Shown one piece after another: positions 53,424-64,000 of a stretch of 64,000 bases of DNA. The first letter of the stretch is position 1. Each line of letters begins with the position of its first letter. Origin of the DNA: Pseudomonas syringae (GTDB lineage Bacteria > Pseudomonadota > Gammaproteobacteria > Pseudomonadales > Pseudomonadaceae). The DNA lies in contig NZ_CP066265.1 of NCBI RefSeq assembly GCF_023278085.1, positions 4,598,501 to 4,662,500 on the forward strand. Direction: 5' to 3'. The translations under genes and the position numbers were made by a program. Below the pieces are notes generated by a model that saw only the letters and a list, made by a program, of their open reading frames with translations, ran no database searches and was not told the origin of the DNA.

Positions 53424-54266
53424 ATGAGCGAAGACCGATCGAGCAACGGGCAAAAGTCATGGTTGGGTAAACTGACCCAGGCCTTTGTCCATGAGCCGAA
53501 AAACCGCCAGGAGCTGCTAGAGCTGCTGCGCGAAGCCCACCAGAACAAACTGCTGGACAGCGAAGCGCTGGCCATCGTCGAAGGGGCCATTCAGGTGGCT
53601 GACCTGCAAGTGCGCGACATTATGGTGCCGCGCTCGCAGATGATCAGCATCAAGGCCACCCAGACACCCCGCGAGTTCCTGCCCGCCGTCATCGATGCCG
53701 CGCACTCGCGCTACCCGGTGATCGGCGAGAGCCATGACGACGTGCTCGGCGTGCTGCTGGCCAAGGATCTGCTGCCATTGATCCTCAAGGCTGACGGCGA
53801 CAGCGACGACGTCAAGAAGCTGCTGCGCCCGGCCACGTTTGTGCCCGAGTCCAAACGCCTCAACGTGCTGCTGCGTGAATTCCGCGCCAACCACAATCAC
53901 ATGGCCATCGTCATCGACGAATACGGCGGCGTGGCGGGTCTGGTGACCATTGAAGACGTGCTGGAGCAGATCGTCGGCGACATCGAAGACGAGCATGACG
54001 TCGAGGAAGACAGCTTCATCAAACCACTGCCCAGCGGCGACTTCCTGGTCAAGGCGCTGACGCCGGTGGAGAACTTCAACGAGTTCTTCGACAGCAGCTT
54101 TTCGGATGACGAGTTCGATACGGTGGGCGGTCTGGTAATGAACGCCTTTGGCCATCTGCCCAAGCGTAACGAAATCACCGAAATCGGTGCCTATCGTTTT
54201 CGCATTCTGAGCGCTGACAGCCGGCGCATTCACTTGCTGCGCGTGAGCCCGATTTCACGCCCGTAA
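53424..54266 (+). CDS. corC: CorC/HlyC-family CBS-domain protein (YbeX)
   Basis: A 280-residue cytoplasmic protein associated with Mg/Co efflux. Two CBS domains (VRDIMVPRSQMISI near residue 65; NHMAIVIDEYGGVAGLVTIEDVLEQIVGDIEDEHD near residues 155-190) and a C-terminal CorC_HlyC domain (FDTVGGLVMNAFGHLPKRNE). No membrane segments, unlike CNNM-type paralogues. AAGGGC site, 5 bp after ybeY. Confidence 0.92.
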   Translation: MSEDRSSNGQKSWLGKLTQAFVHEPKNRQELLELLREAHQNKLLDSEALAIVEGAIQVADLQVRDIMVPRSQMISIKATQTPREFLPAVIDAAHSRYPVIGESHDDVLGVLLAKDLLPLILKADGDSDDVKKLLRPATFVPESKRLNVLLREFRANHNHMAIVIDEYGGVAGLVTIEDVLEQIVGDIEDEHDVEEDSFIKPLPSGDFLVKALTPVENFNEFFDSSFSDDEFDTVGGLVMNAFGHLPKRNEITEIGAYRFRILSADSRRIHLLRVSPISRP

Positions 54267-54294
54267 ACACCTGATGTCGCTCTAAGGAATCTAC

Positions 54295-55815
54295 ATGCGC
54301 TGGATAACCCGCCCCGGCTGGCCCGGTAATCTGCTGGCCCTGGCGGCTGGCGGACTGACGACCCTGGCCCTGGCGCCCTTCGACATCTGGCCGTTGGTGC
54401 TGGTGGCGGTGGCGATGTTCTATCTGGGCCTGCGCGAGCTGAATCCGCGTCAGGCCCTGACCCGCGGCTGGTGTTACGGCTTCGGCCTGTACGGTGCCGG
54501 TACCAGCTGGATCTACGTCAGCATTCACACCTACGGCGGCGCTTCGGTGCTGCTGGCAGGTTTGCTGATGCTGCTGTTCATCGCCGCCATCGCGCTGTTC
54601 TTCGCCCTGCCCGCCTTTGTCTGGGCGCGCTGGATACGTCGCAATGAAGCCCCGCTGGCCGATGCACTGGCATTTGCTGCTCTGTGGCTGGGTCAGGAAG
54701 CGTTTCGCGGCTGGTTTCTCACCGGTTTCCCCTGGCTCTACTCCGGGTACAGCCAGCTCGACGGGCCGCTTGCCGGGCTCGCGCCTCTGGGCGGTGTATG
54801 GCTGATCTCGTTCGCGCTGGGCCTGACTGCCGCCTTGTTGTGCAACCTGCACCGCTTGCGGGCACGCAAATCGTTTCTGGCCATGGGCGTACTGTTGCTG
54901 CTGGCGCCGTGGATCGCAGGCTTGGCGCTGAAAGATCACGCCTGGACATCGCCTTCCGGGCCGCCGCTGAAAGTCGCGGCCATGCAAGGCAACATCGAAC
55001 AAAGCATGAAATGGGACCCGCAAAAGCTCAACGATCAGTTGGCGCTGTATCGGGACATGACCTTTCGCTCACAGCAGGCTGATCTGATTGTCTGGCCCGA
55101 GACCGCCGTGCCGGTGCTCAAGGAAAGCGCGGAAGGCTACCTGTCGATGATGGGCAAATTCGCTTCGGACCGGGGCGCGGCGCTGATCACCGGCGTTCCG
55201 GTGCGTGAACCGAACGGGCGTGGCGAGTATCGCTACTACAACGGCATCACGGTCACCGGTCAGGGCGACGGCACCTACTACAAGCAGAAACTCGTTCCGT
55301 TTGGTGAATACGTACCGCTACAGGACGTGCTGCGCGGGTTGATCTCGTTCTTCGACCTGCCCATGTCAGACTTCGCACGCGGCCCGAATGATCAGGCGCT
55401 GTTGCAGGCCAAGGGTTATCAGATTGCGCCGTTCATCTGCTACGAAGTGGTCTATCCGGAGTTCGCGGCGGGCCTGTCGGCACAAAGCGACCTGTTGCTG
55501 ACGGTCAGCAACGACACCTGGTTCGGCACCTCGATCGGTCCGTTGCAGCATTTGCAGATGGCCCAGATGCGCGCGCTTGAAGCGGGCCGCTGGATGATTC
55601 GCGCCACCAACAATGGCGTGACTGCGCTGATCGACCCGTTCGGCAAGATAACGGTGCAGATCCCGCAGTTCGAACGCGGCGTACTGTATGGCGAGGTCGT
55701 GCCGATGCACCAACTTACGCCTTATCTGCACTGGCGTTCCTGGCCACTGGCAATTGTCTGCCTGCTGCTGTTTGGCTGGGCCCTGATGGCGGCGCGGATT
55801 TCCAAGACGGTCTGA
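54295..55815 (+). CDS. lnt: Apolipoprotein N-acyltransferase
   Basis: A 506-residue inner-membrane enzyme that N-acylates the lipid-modified cysteine of lipoproteins, the last step before Lol sorting. Several N-terminal helices are followed by a periplasmic nitrilase domain with the catalytic triad: Glu in IVWPETAVPVL, Lys in YYKQKLVPFGEYVP and Cys in APFICYEVVYPE. A C-terminal helix (LAIVCLLLFGWALMAARI) closes the protein. AAGGA ribosome site. Last gene of the miaB series. Confidence 0.97.
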   Translation: MRWITRPGWPGNLLALAAGGLTTLALAPFDIWPLVLVAVAMFYLGLRELNPRQALTRGWCYGFGLYGAGTSWIYVSIHTYGGASVLLAGLLMLLFIAAIALFFALPAFVWARWIRRNEAPLADALAFAALWLGQEAFRGWFLTGFPWLYSGYSQLDGPLAGLAPLGGVWLISFALGLTAALLCNLHRLRARKSFLAMGVLLLLAPWIAGLALKDHAWTSPSGPPLKVAAMQGNIEQSMKWDPQKLNDQLALYRDMTFRSQQADLIVWPETAVPVLKESAEGYLSMMGKFASDRGAALITGVPVREPNGRGEYRYYNGITVTGQGDGTYYKQKLVPFGEYVPLQDVLRGLISFFDLPMSDFARGPNDQALLQAKGYQIAPFICYEVVYPEFAAGLSAQSDLLLTVSNDTWFGTSIGPLQHLQMAQMRALEAGRWMIRATNNGVTALIDPFGKITVQIPQFERGVLYGEVVPMHQLTPYLHWRSWPLAIVCLLLFGWALMAARISKTV

Positions 55816-55827
55816 TGCATAGGTAAA

Positions 55828-55861
55828 CGCCGATTTCGCCTGTATCGAGGCGGAATCGGCG
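55828..55861. terminator. Bidirectional terminator between lnt and ydcF-like gene
   Basis: CGCCGATTTCGCC (55828-55840) pairs with GGCGGAATCGGCG (55849-55861), 13 bp with one G-U-type mismatch, 8-nt loop. It sits exactly between the two convergent genes and is followed by CTCTTT on the plus strand. Confidence 0.65.
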
Positions 55862-55866
55862 CTCTT

Positions 55867-56637
55867 TCAGCGGCTATCGCGATACATCCACGGATAAACC
55901 AGCAAGCCTGCCGCTTCATTAAGCAGCACCCCGCTCTGCGTGAACACCCGACTCTCGGGCAGCCAGCCGCCAAAAGGCCGGGCGTTGTCCACACCGAGGA
56001 AGCCGACCGGCGCACTCACCACCGCAAAACCCGCCTGCTCGAAACTCCAGCGCGCCCGTGGCATATGCCAGGCCTGCGTGATCAGTACCACGCGCTTGAT
56101 GCCCAACGGTTGCAGCACCCTGGCGGTCATGGTCGCGTTTTCCCAGGTCGTGCGGCTGAGCCCTTCCTGCCAGCGCACGCTCACGCCGAAGTCCTGTTGC
56201 AGCGACTGGGCCATGATGGCCGCCTCGCTGGGCGGCTGATCAAAGTGCAAGCCGCCGGTGGTCAGAATCGGCAGCCCGGATGCTTTCGACAACCGGGCTG
56301 CCAGCCTGAGTCTCTCCAGGCCCAGACCGGTCGGCGCATCGGCGCCCCAGGTGGGTGAATTGCGCTCGCGACCGTTGCCGAGCACCACAATCGCGTCAGC
56401 CTGCTGCGCCAGTGTCGCCCACTGTTGCGGTGGCAAAGGCGGAATCTGCTCCAGCTGGCGGGCTGAAAACTCCACGACGACCGGCAGACTCATCAGCCAC
56501 AACCCGCCCAGCCCGAGGATAAAACAGCCAGCAGCCAGACGCGGGCGGGAACGACGCAGCCACCAGGCCGCGATCAGCAGCAGAAACAGGACGCCGGGCG
56601 GCAGCAAGAGCGTTTTAAGCAGGTAGCGCAAAGGCAT
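55867..56637 (-). CDS. YdcF/ElyC (SanA-like, DUF218) envelope protein
   Basis: A 256-residue protein. Two N-terminal membrane segments (LLPPGVLFLLLIAAWWLRR; LAAGCFILGLGGLWLMSLPVVV) precede a DUF218 domain with AIVVLGNGRERNSPTW, PILTTGGLHFDQPPSEA, ENATMTARVLQPLGIKRVVLITQAWHMPRA. This matches ElyC/YdcF proteins linked to envelope biogenesis. Its ribosome site lies within a hairpin (see 56640-56659). Confidence 0.88.
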   Translation of the reverse strand: MPLRYLLKTLLLPPGVLFLLLIAAWWLRRSRPRLAAGCFILGLGGLWLMSLPVVVEFSARQLEQIPPLPPQQWATLAQQADAIVVLGNGRERNSPTWGADAPTGLGLERLRLAARLSKASGLPILTTGGLHFDQPPSEAAIMAQSLQQDFGVSVRWQEGLSRTTWENATMTARVLQPLGIKRVVLITQAWHMPRARWSFEQAGFAVVSAPVGFLGVDNARPFGGWLPESRVFTQSGVLLNEAAGLLVYPWMYRDSR

Positions 56638-56639
56638 CG

Positions 56640-56659
56640 GGACATCTCCAGAGATGCCC
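56640..56659 (-). promoter_or_regulatory. Hairpin covering the ribosome-binding site of the ydcF-like gene
   Basis: On the minus strand GGGCATCTC pairs with GAGATGTCC over 9 bp with a very short loop. The presumptive GGAG ribosome site is inside this stem, 8 bases before the ATG at 56637, so translation could be gated by unfolding. Confidence 0.4.
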
Positions 56660-56751
56660 GAAGCCTAAAATGTTTGAAGCCTGGCAACAATGTCTAAACA
56701 CTGCGTTTAAGCAGGCCCCGACGCCTGCGCGTGGAAGCAGAAATGTAAGGG

Positions 56752-57102
56752 CTAAACGATACGGCCCAGCCGTGCCGATGACTTGGCGCGCCGCTTGTCC
56801 TTCAGCCAGATGATAGTGGCTGACTGTTTGGGCGCTCTGATCAACCGGTTATGCTCCGGCAGAATCGTATCAATGCCTGTGGGCCCACCCGCGACGGCAA
56901 CATTTGCCATCGTCGAGTCCTTTTCAAGATAGGCCTCTATCAGCTGGAACTCGGCACAGCTCAATCCCTTGAGTTCAAGCTCGGCGGGCGACTCGTTTCG
57001 GAGCCGAACCGCAGTACTTGCCGTTTCAAGCGCAAGCCCCAAGCGATCGATCAAACGCTCATACAGCTCAGATGTGCTGACTACGTGCTGCAACTCTGTC
57101 AT
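56752..57102 (-). CDS. Hypothetical 116-residue protein
   Basis: Cytoplasmic, mainly helical in the first 60 residues (ELYERLIDRLGLALETASTAV, LKGLSCAEFQLIEAYLEKD), then a segment with GGPTGIDTILPEHNRLI and a strongly basic tail (LKDKRRAKSSARLGRI). GAGGAGGTGAG immediately precedes the ATG, an unusually strong ribosome site that argues for a real gene. I do not recognise the family. Stand-alone between the ydcF-like gene and leuS; codon use looks less GC-biased than its neighbours. Confidence 0.6.
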   Translation of the reverse strand: MTELQHVVSTSELYERLIDRLGLALETASTAVRLRNESPAELELKGLSCAEFQLIEAYLEKDSTMANVAVAGGPTGIDTILPEHNRLIRAPKQSATIIWLKDKRRAKSSARLGRIV

Positions 57103-60019
<2,917 letters not shown>

Positions 60020-60029
60020 TTGGATCGGG

Positions 60030-60049
60030 CGCCCGGCAGATGCCGGGCG
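60030..60049 (+). terminator. Hairpin between leuS and lptE
   Basis: CGCCCGGCA and TGCCGGGCG pair perfectly over 9 bp with a 2-nt gap (60030-60038, 60041-60049). There is no T-run, so it may attenuate or mark an mRNA end rather than fully terminate. Confidence 0.45.
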
Positions 60050-60108
60050 TCGAACATATTTCCAGGGCACGCCAAGTCGGCCCAAACGGATTCAAGGGGA
60101 GCATCAAG

Positions 60109-60714
60109 ATGATCAAACGCAATCTGCTGGTAATGGGCCTGGCTGTTCTGTTGAGTGCCTGTGGCTTCCAGCTGCGTGGCACCGGCACCACCGAGCTGGC
60201 GCTCAAGGAACTGGACGTCAGCGCACGCAATGCCTACGGCGAAACCGTGACGCAGTTGACACGTGTGCTGACCAGCTCCGGCGTCAAGGTCTACACCGGC
60301 GCGCCTTACAAGCTGATCCTGACCAACGAAGCCGAAAACCAGCGCACCGTCAGCTACTCGGGCTCGGGCCGTTCGGCGGAATACCAGCTGACCACCACGC
60401 TCAACTATGAAATACACGGCGACAGAGACCGCACGCTGATGGACAGCAAGGTCACCGCGGACCGTTCCTACGTGCACGACGGCAACAACCTGACCGGTTC
60501 TGATCAGGAAGCTGCCCAGGTTCGTCAGGAAATGCGCAACGACCTGATCCAGAAGTTGATCGCACGCCTGCAACAGCTGACACCAGCCCGTCTGGAAGAG
60601 CTTCAGGCCAAGGCGGATGCGGTTGCCAAGGCAGAAGCCGACGCACTGGAAGCGGCTCAGCGAATCCGCGACGAGACGCCTCAGCAGTCGCCTGTCGAAA
60701 TTCCATCCAGGTAA
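60109..60714 (+). CDS. lptE: LPS-assembly lipoprotein LptE
   Basis: A 201-residue outer-membrane lipoprotein that plugs and assembles the LptD translocon for lipopolysaccharide. Signal peptide with lipobox LLSAC (Cys near residue 20), then [19 protein letters not shown] and [21 protein letters not shown], typical of LptE (RlpB). The C-terminal tail is rich in Ala/Glu helices. AGGGGAG precedes the ATG at 60109. Confidence 0.93.
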   Translation: MIKRNLLVMGLAVLLSACGFQLRGTGTTELALKELDVSARNAYGETVTQLTRVLTSSGVKVYTGAPYKLILTNEAENQRTVSYSGSGRSAEYQLTTTLNYEIHGDRDRTLMDSKVTADRSYVHDGNNLTGSDQEAAQVRQEMRNDLIQKLIARLQQLTPARLEELQAKADAVAKAEADALEAAQRIRDETPQQSPVEIPSR

Positions 60715-60720
60715 GTGTCT

Positions 60721-60740
60721 GGGGCCAGTCACCTGGCCCC
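60721..60740 (+). terminator. Hairpin between lptE and holA
   Basis: GGGGCCAG and CTGGCCCC pair perfectly over 8 bp with a 4-nt loop, 7 bp after the lptE stop and 16 bp before the holA start. No T-run; it may tune holA expression. Confidence 0.4.
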
Positions 60741-60755
60741 GGCATCCTCTGACCC

Positions 60756-61793
60756 ATGAAACTCGCCCCCGCCCAGCTCGGCAAGCACTTGCAAGGCACG
60801 CTTGCGCCCGTCTATGTGATCAGCGGCGACGACCCGCTGCTCTGCCAGGAAGCGGCCGATGCCATCCGCGCAGCAGCACGCCAGCAAGGCTTCGACGAAC
60901 GTCAGGTATTCAGCGCCGATGCCAGCTTCGACTGGGGCACGCTGCTCCAGGCGGGTGCCAGCATGTCGCTGTTTGCCGAGCGGCGTCTGCTGGAACTGCG
61001 TCTGCCTTCTGGCAAGCCCGGTGACAAAGGCGCTGCGGCGCTCATGGAGTACTGCGCCAGACCCGCCGAAGACACCCTGCTGCTGATCAGCCTGCCCAAG
61101 CTCGACGGCAGCGCGCAGAAGACCAAATGGGGCAAGGCACTGATTGAAGGCGCACAGACTCAATTCGTACAGATCTGGCCGGTGGACATCGGCCAGTTGC
61201 CGCAATGGATTCGCCAGCGCCTTTCTCAAGCCGGGCTCGCCGCCACTCAGGATGCGGTCGAACTGATCGCCGCTCGGGTCGAAGGCAACCTGCTGGCCGC
61301 CGCGCAGGAAATCGAAAAGCTCAAGCTGATGGCCGAAGAAGGTCAGATCACCGTCGAGACGGTGCAGGCAGCGGTGGCCGACAGTGCGCGCTTCGACGTG
61401 TTTGGCCTGACCGATGCGGTGCTCAATGGCGAAGCCGCCCATGCCTTGCGCATGCTGGAGGGTTTGCGCGGCGAAGGCGTCGAAACACCGGTGATTCTCT
61501 GGGCATTGACCCGCGAGCTGCGTGCGCTGGCCAACATGTCCCAGCAATTCAGCCAGGGCGTGCCGCTGGACAAGATTTTCAGCTCGGCGCGCCCGCCGAT
61601 CTGGGACAAGCGCAAACCGCTGATGAGCAAAGCCCTGCAACGCCACTCGGCGAAACGCTGGAGCCAGTTGCTCATGGACGCCCAACGCATCGATGCGCAG
61701 ATCAAAGGCCAGGCGGCAGGCTCGCCATGGAGCAGCCTGAGCCGGCTGGCGCTGCTGATGGCCGGACAGCGGCTGGCATTGCCTGCGGAGTGA
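60756..61793 (+). CDS. holA: DNA polymerase III subunit delta
   Basis: A 345-residue clamp-loader subunit that opens the beta sliding clamp. Seen: LAPVYVISGDDPLLCQEAADAIR at the N-terminus, QVFSADASFDWGTLLQAGASMSLFAERRLLELRLP, and ELIAARVEGNLLAAAQEIEKLKLM; the AAA+-like fold lacks a functional P-loop as usual for delta. Length is standard. Follows lptE by 41 bp. Confidence 0.95.
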   Translation: MKLAPAQLGKHLQGTLAPVYVISGDDPLLCQEAADAIRAAARQQGFDERQVFSADASFDWGTLLQAGASMSLFAERRLLELRLPSGKPGDKGAAALMEYCARPAEDTLLLISLPKLDGSAQKTKWGKALIEGAQTQFVQIWPVDIGQLPQWIRQRLSQAGLAATQDAVELIAARVEGNLLAAAQEIEKLKLMAEEGQITVETVQAAVADSARFDVFGLTDAVLNGEAAHALRMLEGLRGEGVETPVILWALTRELRALANMSQQFSQGVPLDKIFSSARPPIWDKRKPLMSKALQRHSAKRWSQLLMDAQRIDAQIKGQAAGSPWSSLSRLALLMAGQRLALPAE

Positions 61794-61815
61794 GGGGCTG
61801 TCGAGGCGTTGTTGA

Positions 61816-62077
61816 CTCTCGTTACCACGCTCTGCGTGGTAATGCCCTTCAGGACGCTCCGCGTCCTCTTGTGACGCAGAGCGTCACGGACTGCATGCCA
61901 ACGCGGAGCGTCGGCACGATAACCAGTGAGACTTGCGCACCCGCACCTCTCGTTACCACGCTCTGCGTGGTAATGCCCTTCAGGACGCTCCGCGTCTTCT
62001 TGTGACGCAGAGCGTCACGAACTGCATGCCAACGCGGAGCGTCGGCACGATAATCATGGCCGTCCGCACCTCTTCCC
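61816..62077. repeat. Tandem duplication of a 131-bp palindromic repeat unit
   Basis: Two almost identical units begin at 61816 and 61947. Each has CCACGCTCTGCGTGG, a GGACGCTCCGCGTCC-type hairpin, GTGACGCAGAGCGTCAC and CCAACGCGGAGCGTCGG. It occupies most of the 372-bp gap between holA and arfA. Confidence 0.85.
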
Positions 62078-62165
62078 AGTGCCATAGCACACAACTATTA
62101 GACACAACTGCCCATCTGCCGGATGATTTGTGTCGCGTCACAACACCCATCAGGAGCACCTCGCC

Positions 62166-62321
62166 ATGAGCAAGCCAAAGCGGCCGAACAAGGCCAAATC
62201 CATCATCGCCCAGCCCTTGTTCCGCAGTCGTCAGGAACAACCTTCCAAGGGCAAAGGCAGCTACCGCCGCGAAGCCTTCCAGTCTAAAAGCTGGGAGGCT
62301 TCCTGCTTTATGGCGGCCTGA
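62166..62321 (+). CDS. arfA: Alternative ribosome-rescue factor ArfA
   Basis: A 51-residue basic protein. The segment IIAQPLFRSRQEQPSKGKGSY matches the ArfA core (PLFRxRxxxxxKGKGSY). ArfA recruits RF2 to ribosomes stalled on mRNAs lacking a stop codon, as backup to tmRNA. In E. coli the arfA mRNA is itself cut or terminated before its stop, so tmRNA suppresses it. Here a hairpin falls in the last codons, consistent with the same control. GGAGCA precedes the ATG at 62166. Confidence 0.85.
   Translation: MSKPKRPNKAKSIIAQPLFRSRQEQPSKGKGSYRREAFQSKSWEASCFMAA
62287..62309 (+). terminator. Hairpin inside the 3' end of the arfA coding sequence
   Basis: AAAGC (62287-62291) pairs with GCTTT (62305-62309) and AGG (62296-62298) with CCT (62302-62304) around a CTT loop, leaving a 4-nt bulge. 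It ends 9 bases before the stop codon. It would make truncated, non-stop arfA transcripts that depend on tmRNA status (known behaviour of arfA in other species). Confidence 0.55.
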
Positions 62322-62404
62322 TATCGAGCAACATCTCCGAGGCGCTTTCTACCGCTTAGCCGTGTTATGGTCTGCACCTAACGGTAATACCCTTGGACTC
62401 AAGC

Positions 62405-63742
62405 ATGCCTTCTCGTTTTACCCATCGCCCGCAGCTGCGCCAACTCATCGCTGCCTCCAGCCTCATTGCCCTGGTAGCCTGCGCAGAAAAACCCACTGCA
62501 GCCGATGCAACGCCCCTTCAATCCAGCAAAGTACAGATCAACCCTCCAGCTGTTGCGCCTACGCCAACGGTGGTCGTCGATGACTCCCTTACGATTCAGC
62601 CCGCCGTCAGCTTCAGCGAATGGCAGGCCGGTTTTCGCGCGCAGGCGCTGAAGGCAGGCATTCGTGCGGATGTATTCGACCTGGCATTCGCTGGCGTGAC
62701 GCCGGACATGAGCGTGGTAAAGGCCGACCGCAGCCAGCCCGAGTTCAGCCGCCCGGTCTGGGAATACCTCGACGGTGCCATTTCCGCGGCCCGTGTGCGC
62801 AAGGGTCAGGCATTGCTTTCGCAATACGCTGACGATCTGCTGAAGATCGAGCAGCAGTACGGCGTGGACCGTCAGGCACTGGTTGCGGTGTGGGGGATGG
62901 AGAGTAATTTCGGCTCGTTCCAGGGTACGCAGTCGGTCATCCGCTCACTCGCCACACTGGCCTATGAAGGCCGCCGTCCGGGTTTTGCGCAGAGCCAGCT
63001 GCTGGCCGCGCTGGAGATCATCCAGCATGGCGACATCACGCCCGACAAGATGCTCGGCTCGTGGGCTGGCGCGATGGGCCAGACACAGTTCATTCCGACC
63101 ACTTACAACACCCACGCCGTGGATTTTGACGGCGATGGCCGCCGCGATATCTGGAACACCCCTGCCGACGCGCTCGCCTCTACGGCGCATTACCTGCAAA
63201 GCTCCGGCTGGCAGCGCGGCCAGCCTTGGGGCTTCGAGGTGGTACTCGGCACAGGGTTCGATTACTCGCTGGCCGACTCGACGACCCGCAAGAGCCTGGC
63301 CGAATGGCAGCAACTGGGCCTGAAGCAGCCCGACGGCTCGGCGATCCCGGTGGCAGCTAGCCAGCAGCAGGCCGCGCTGCTGTTGCCTGCCGGTTACCGT
63401 GGGCCAGCATTCCTGGTGCTGGATAACTTCCGCGCGATTCTGAAGTACAACAACTCCACATCTTATGCCCTGGCGATCAGCCTGCTTTCCGATCGATTCA
63501 AGGGTGCAGGGTACGTGGTAGGCGCATGGCCGCGTGGAGACCTGCCGCTGAGCCGCTCTGAGCGCATCGAGCTGCAAACCCTGCTCTCGGCCCGCCAATA
63601 CGACGCAGGCGCGCCAGACGGCATCATCGGCGCCAATACGCGCAAGGCGATCCGTAGCGCTCAGCAGTCGTTCGGCTGGCCGGCAGATGGCTACCCGACG
63701 CATGAACTGCTGGAGAACCTGCGCAAGCCTGCAGGGCAGTAA
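62405..63742 (+). CDS. Lytic murein transglycosylase lipoprotein (MltB family, slt3) with peptidoglycan-binding domain
   Basis: A 445-residue protein. Signal peptide with lipobox LVAC (Cys near residue 24). The catalytic SLT domain has [20 protein letters not shown] (catalytic Glu near residue 165), [18 protein letters not shown] and [21 protein letters not shown]. The C-terminal peptidoglycan-binding domain has [29 protein letters not shown] near residues 395-425. It cleaves peptidoglycan glycan strands at the outer membrane. ATG at 62405 gives a normal signal peptide. Confidence 0.93.
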   Translation: MPSRFTHRPQLRQLIAASSLIALVACAEKPTAADATPLQSSKVQINPPAVAPTPTVVVDDSLTIQPAVSFSEWQAGFRAQALKAGIRADVFDLAFAGVTPDMSVVKADRSQPEFSRPVWEYLDGAISAARVRKGQALLSQYADDLLKIEQQYGVDRQALVAVWGMESNFGSFQGTQSVIRSLATLAYEGRRPGFAQSQLLAALEIIQHGDITPDKMLGSWAGAMGQTQFIPTTYNTHAVDFDGDGRRDIWNTPADALASTAHYLQSSGWQRGQPWGFEVVLGTGFDYSLADSTTRKSLAEWQQLGLKQPDGSAIPVAASQQQAALLLPAGYRGPAFLVLDNFRAILKYNNSTSYALAISLLSDRFKGAGYVVGAWPRGDLPLSRSERIELQTLLSARQYDAGAPDGIIGANTRKAIRSAQQSFGWPADGYPTHELLENLRKPAGQ

Positions 63743-63759
63743 CTGGCGCGCGAGATGGA

Positions 63760-64000
63760 CGCAGAGCGTCCAGAACGGCATGCCCACGCGGAGCGTGGGC
63801 ACGATAGTGTTCTTACGGAAGCCTATCGTTCCTCACGCTCCAGCGTGGGAATGCCCTTCGTGAAGCTCCGCATCAAAAATCTGCGCAAATCCGCGCAATC
63901 AAGAACGTCCAGAACGGCATGCCAACGCGGAGTGTGGGCACGATAGTGTTCTTACGGACACCTATCGTTCCTCACGCTCCAGCATGGCATGCCCTTCGTG
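63760..64000. repeat. Tandem palindromic repeat units at the window end
   Basis: GGACGCAGAGCGTCC and CCCACGCGGAGCGTGGG start the block. A GTGGGCACGATAGTGTTC segment recurs at 63795 and 63934 (139-bp spacing), each followed by TCGTTCCTCACGCTCCAGC. The array runs off the window end. No gene. Confidence 0.8.

Overview
The window looks like chromosomal DNA of a Pseudomonas of the P. syringae group. Three things point there: high G+C coding sequence with nearly every gene in one orientation-dense layout; the gene order amn-ladS-thiD-thiE-hemL-miaB-phoH-ybeY-corC-lnt-leuS-lptE-holA, which is the standard Pseudomonas order; and many copies of the small palindromic intergenic repeats (ACGCTCC/GGAGCGT type) that litter P. 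syringae genomes and are often mis-annotated as short proteins (DUF1534). No rRNA, tRNA, prophage, insertion sequence or CRISPR array was seen.

Layout. 1-6.6 kb: a three-subunit molybdenum aldehyde oxidoreductase (paoABC-like), a purine permease and trmA. 6.9-15.3 kb: an MFS exporter, a zinc metallopeptidase, a secreted hydrolase, a HAD phosphatase with acyl-CoA thioesterase tesB, a GNAT acetyltransferase, a histone-deacetylase-fold amidohydrolase and a flavoprotein. 15.6-22.7 kb: rhlE, an EamA exporter divergent from an Lrp-type regulator, a DnaQ-like exonuclease, a NYN-domain protein, and DUF2076, YciC and endonuclease/phosphatase-family proteins.

22.7-29.7 kb: the most unusual part. Six tightly packed minus-strand genes encode a haem-oxygenase-like diiron oxidase, a PLP aminotransferase, an FAD monooxygenase, a TauD-type Fe/2-oxoglutarate dioxygenase, an ATP-grasp ligase and a DMT-family exporter. 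A divergent XRE-cupin regulator faces them across an AT-rich spacer holding two dyad symmetries. The set has the logic of a small amino-acid- or dipeptide-type natural product pathway without an NRPS or PKS. I could not match it to a characterised cluster.

29.8-41.9 kb: a lysine-rich basic protein, the helicase hrpB, RidA, trmK, a DsbA-like protein, an HSL-family esterase, a galactose/arabinose 1-dehydrogenase, a lipoprotein, a cation-efflux protein, a glutamine-rich exported protein, a second Lrp regulator and rluE. A strong minus-strand terminator at about 40.46 kb, with no protein gene feeding it, suggests an unannotated small RNA.

41.9-63.7 kb: conserved housekeeping. amn, a LadS-type sensor kinase with no receiver domain, thiamine genes thiD-thiE, hemL, miaB-phoH-ybeY-corC-lnt (tRNA modification, RNA metabolism, lipoprotein acylation), leuS-lptE-holA, the ribosome-rescue factor arfA with a hairpin inside the end of its coding sequence, and a soluble lytic transglycosylase-type lipoprotein. 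Palindromic repeat blocks occupy most intergenic gaps above 250 bp, including tandem arrays with 141-bp and 131-bp units.
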